Source: Corallochytrium limacisporum
Lineage: Eukaryota > Opisthokonta
NCBI GenBank assembly: GCA_002811645.1
Contig: PDIP01000049.1
Coordinates: forward strand, 1-52,000
Direction: 5' to 3'
Length of the DNA: 52,000 nucleotides
The notes under the pieces are model-generated. The model ran no database searches. It saw only the letters and a list, made by a program, of their open reading frames with translations, and was not told where the DNA came from. The position numbers and the translations under genes were made by a program. How positions within the stretch are numbered: position 1 is the stretch's first letter; each line of letters begins with the position of its first letter. Positions 50,901 to 52,000 of the stretch are shown piece after piece.

Positions 50901-52000
50901 ATATGTTGGGGAAAGAAGGAGTCCTTCTTGGGAGTCATCAGTCAAAAAGGAACCGCAAATACACACACACAAACGAAACAGATCCTGTTACAACCTCATA
51001 AACAAAATCCCGGGGGTCTTGGTGCATGGAAAAATCATTACTTACCATTTAAGCACGGAAAGGGATCAATGCATAAGCACACGCACGACGTAGCGGCTTG
51101 TGGGCCCCAAACCCATGGGGCCAAGTAAACTTTAGTCTAATATCTTTTCCCGGCTAGTCCCATGTTTTTTCTAGCTCTATCACAATTCTTGGTTTTCAGG
51201 ATCAACAGAACAGAACTGATTCAATGGATGTAAACGGGCGAAACTATGCCCACATTGTTCGCACAATGGAAAACCAGTCATTTCGGTCCGTAGCCAGCAT
51301 AGCGCTCATGCGGTCCCACCACAGGCACCGCGCGCCCTTACACACACTCCCCCCCCGCGCTCTGCCCCTTAGGCCCACGCGACACCGGCGTGGGACCGGT
51401 ACTGAATGTACCGAAGACACGAATATTTCGAACCGGATCCATAGTGAATGTATAGTCAGAAGACATCGCAGTACTCAAATGCAGGCAAATGCACTCTCCG
51501 TACACAAAGTACGTGGTACACTCATACCAACTCAAGGCGGTCCCGGGCTCAATTTTTTCCTTGGCACCTCCTCTGTCAGCCACTCGGGTCAAAATGATTT
51601 TGCAGCGGGTGAGGTGGCGGTTTTTGAGCGATCACACCGGGAAACCTTGGGGGGGATGAAGTAGCGGGTATTACCTGAGTATTACACCTCGTCTCGATCA
51701 ATGCAGCGAGCTGCCGTTTCCCTCCGGTCCTTTACCCGCCATCCCGCACAGACCACACACACACACCCCCTTTTTTTGCCGCTGGTATGGTGGGTGTAAA
51801 CTCTCTCTTGGGCACCTCGGTCTTTGCAAGTTTGTGAGCCAGGGCAGCGGAATCTCAACCACGTAGTAAAAAGCGTTCAAAAATCTCTTCAGTTCGTTGG
51901 GGCCCCGCTTCACCTTTGTATGATCGGACCGTGCGTGATCTGGCGAATGCCAGTACCCAAACCAACCAAAAGAACCCCCCCCCCCTTCCTTCCTTCCTTC
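47958..52000. other. Four-kilobase right-hand region without a supported gene
   Basis: Begins with the malate dehydrogenase promoter. It has mixed composition: C/T and poly-T tracts (48790-48820, 48960-49015), a C5G11 tract (48920-48935) and an AT-rich island (about 49490-49610). A C run followed by CTT repeats ends the window. The frames longest here (for example 50863-51093, 51224-51664) have no convincing composition or family match. I found no tRNA or 5S/U6 RNA signature by eye. Confidence 0.55.

Noticed and set aside
51224-51664. 146-codon frame at the right end
   Set aside because: No family resemblance, odd composition rich in His, Arg and Thr, and overlapped by a comparable frame on the other strand.

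Overview
This is a eukaryotic nuclear window of about 50% GC with thirteen confident protein genes and one degenerate one. Every gene reads as one uninterrupted ORF, including a 2,084-codon adenylyl cyclase and a 1,506-codon SNF2 ATPase, so the lineage is strongly intron-poor. Several products are animal-like: a twelve-TM adenylyl cyclase with complementary C1/C2 domains, an ankyrin-CLPB (SKD3) mitochondrial disaggregase, a lamin-type coiled-coil protein with NLS, tail domain and CaaX box, NECAP, and a FAAP24-like protein. I infer a unicellular relative of animals (Holozoa); a Corallochytrium-like organism would fit a pigmented, intron-poor genome, but species identity is a guess.

Layout: 1-3316 is low-complexity DNA rich in CA, CT and poly-C tracts, with no supported gene. 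3317-9571 (+) is the adenylyl cyclase. 10655-12106 (+) is an endonuclease III-like DNA glycosylase. 12286-13917 (-) is a flavin monooxygenase. 14781-17957 (-) is an ePHD zinc-finger nuclear protein, divergent from the lamin-like gene 18941-20920 (+). Then comes a carotenoid block: phytoene synthase 21194-22618 (-), a spacer with a 580-base assembly gap, a fungal-type phytoene desaturase 25136-26959 (-) and, divergent from it, a bacterial-type (Bacteroidetes-like) desaturase 27829-29421 (+). 29741-31156 (+) is a degenerate, truncated AAA protein. Next are the SNF2/BRG1 ATPase 32091-36611 (+), mitochondrial MnmE/GTPBP3 36677-38329 (-), NECAP 38856-39629 (+), FAAP24-like 39752-40594 (-), DNA polymerase epsilon subunit B 41181-43634 (+), CLPB/SKD3 44629-46725 (+) and cytosolic malate dehydrogenase 46968-47957 (-). 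The last 4 kb holds no gene I can support.

How they work together: the three carotenoid genes are a physical cluster that could take GGPP through phytoene to desaturated carotenes; all three products carry C-terminal hydrophobic helices. No GGPP synthase, lycopene cyclase or oxygenase is visible here. The other genes are housekeeping or signalling genes with no evident common pathway. Convergent pairs are separated by only 65-273 bases, whereas divergent and tandem spacers are about 320-2,500 bases and carry simple-sequence and CnGn tracts.
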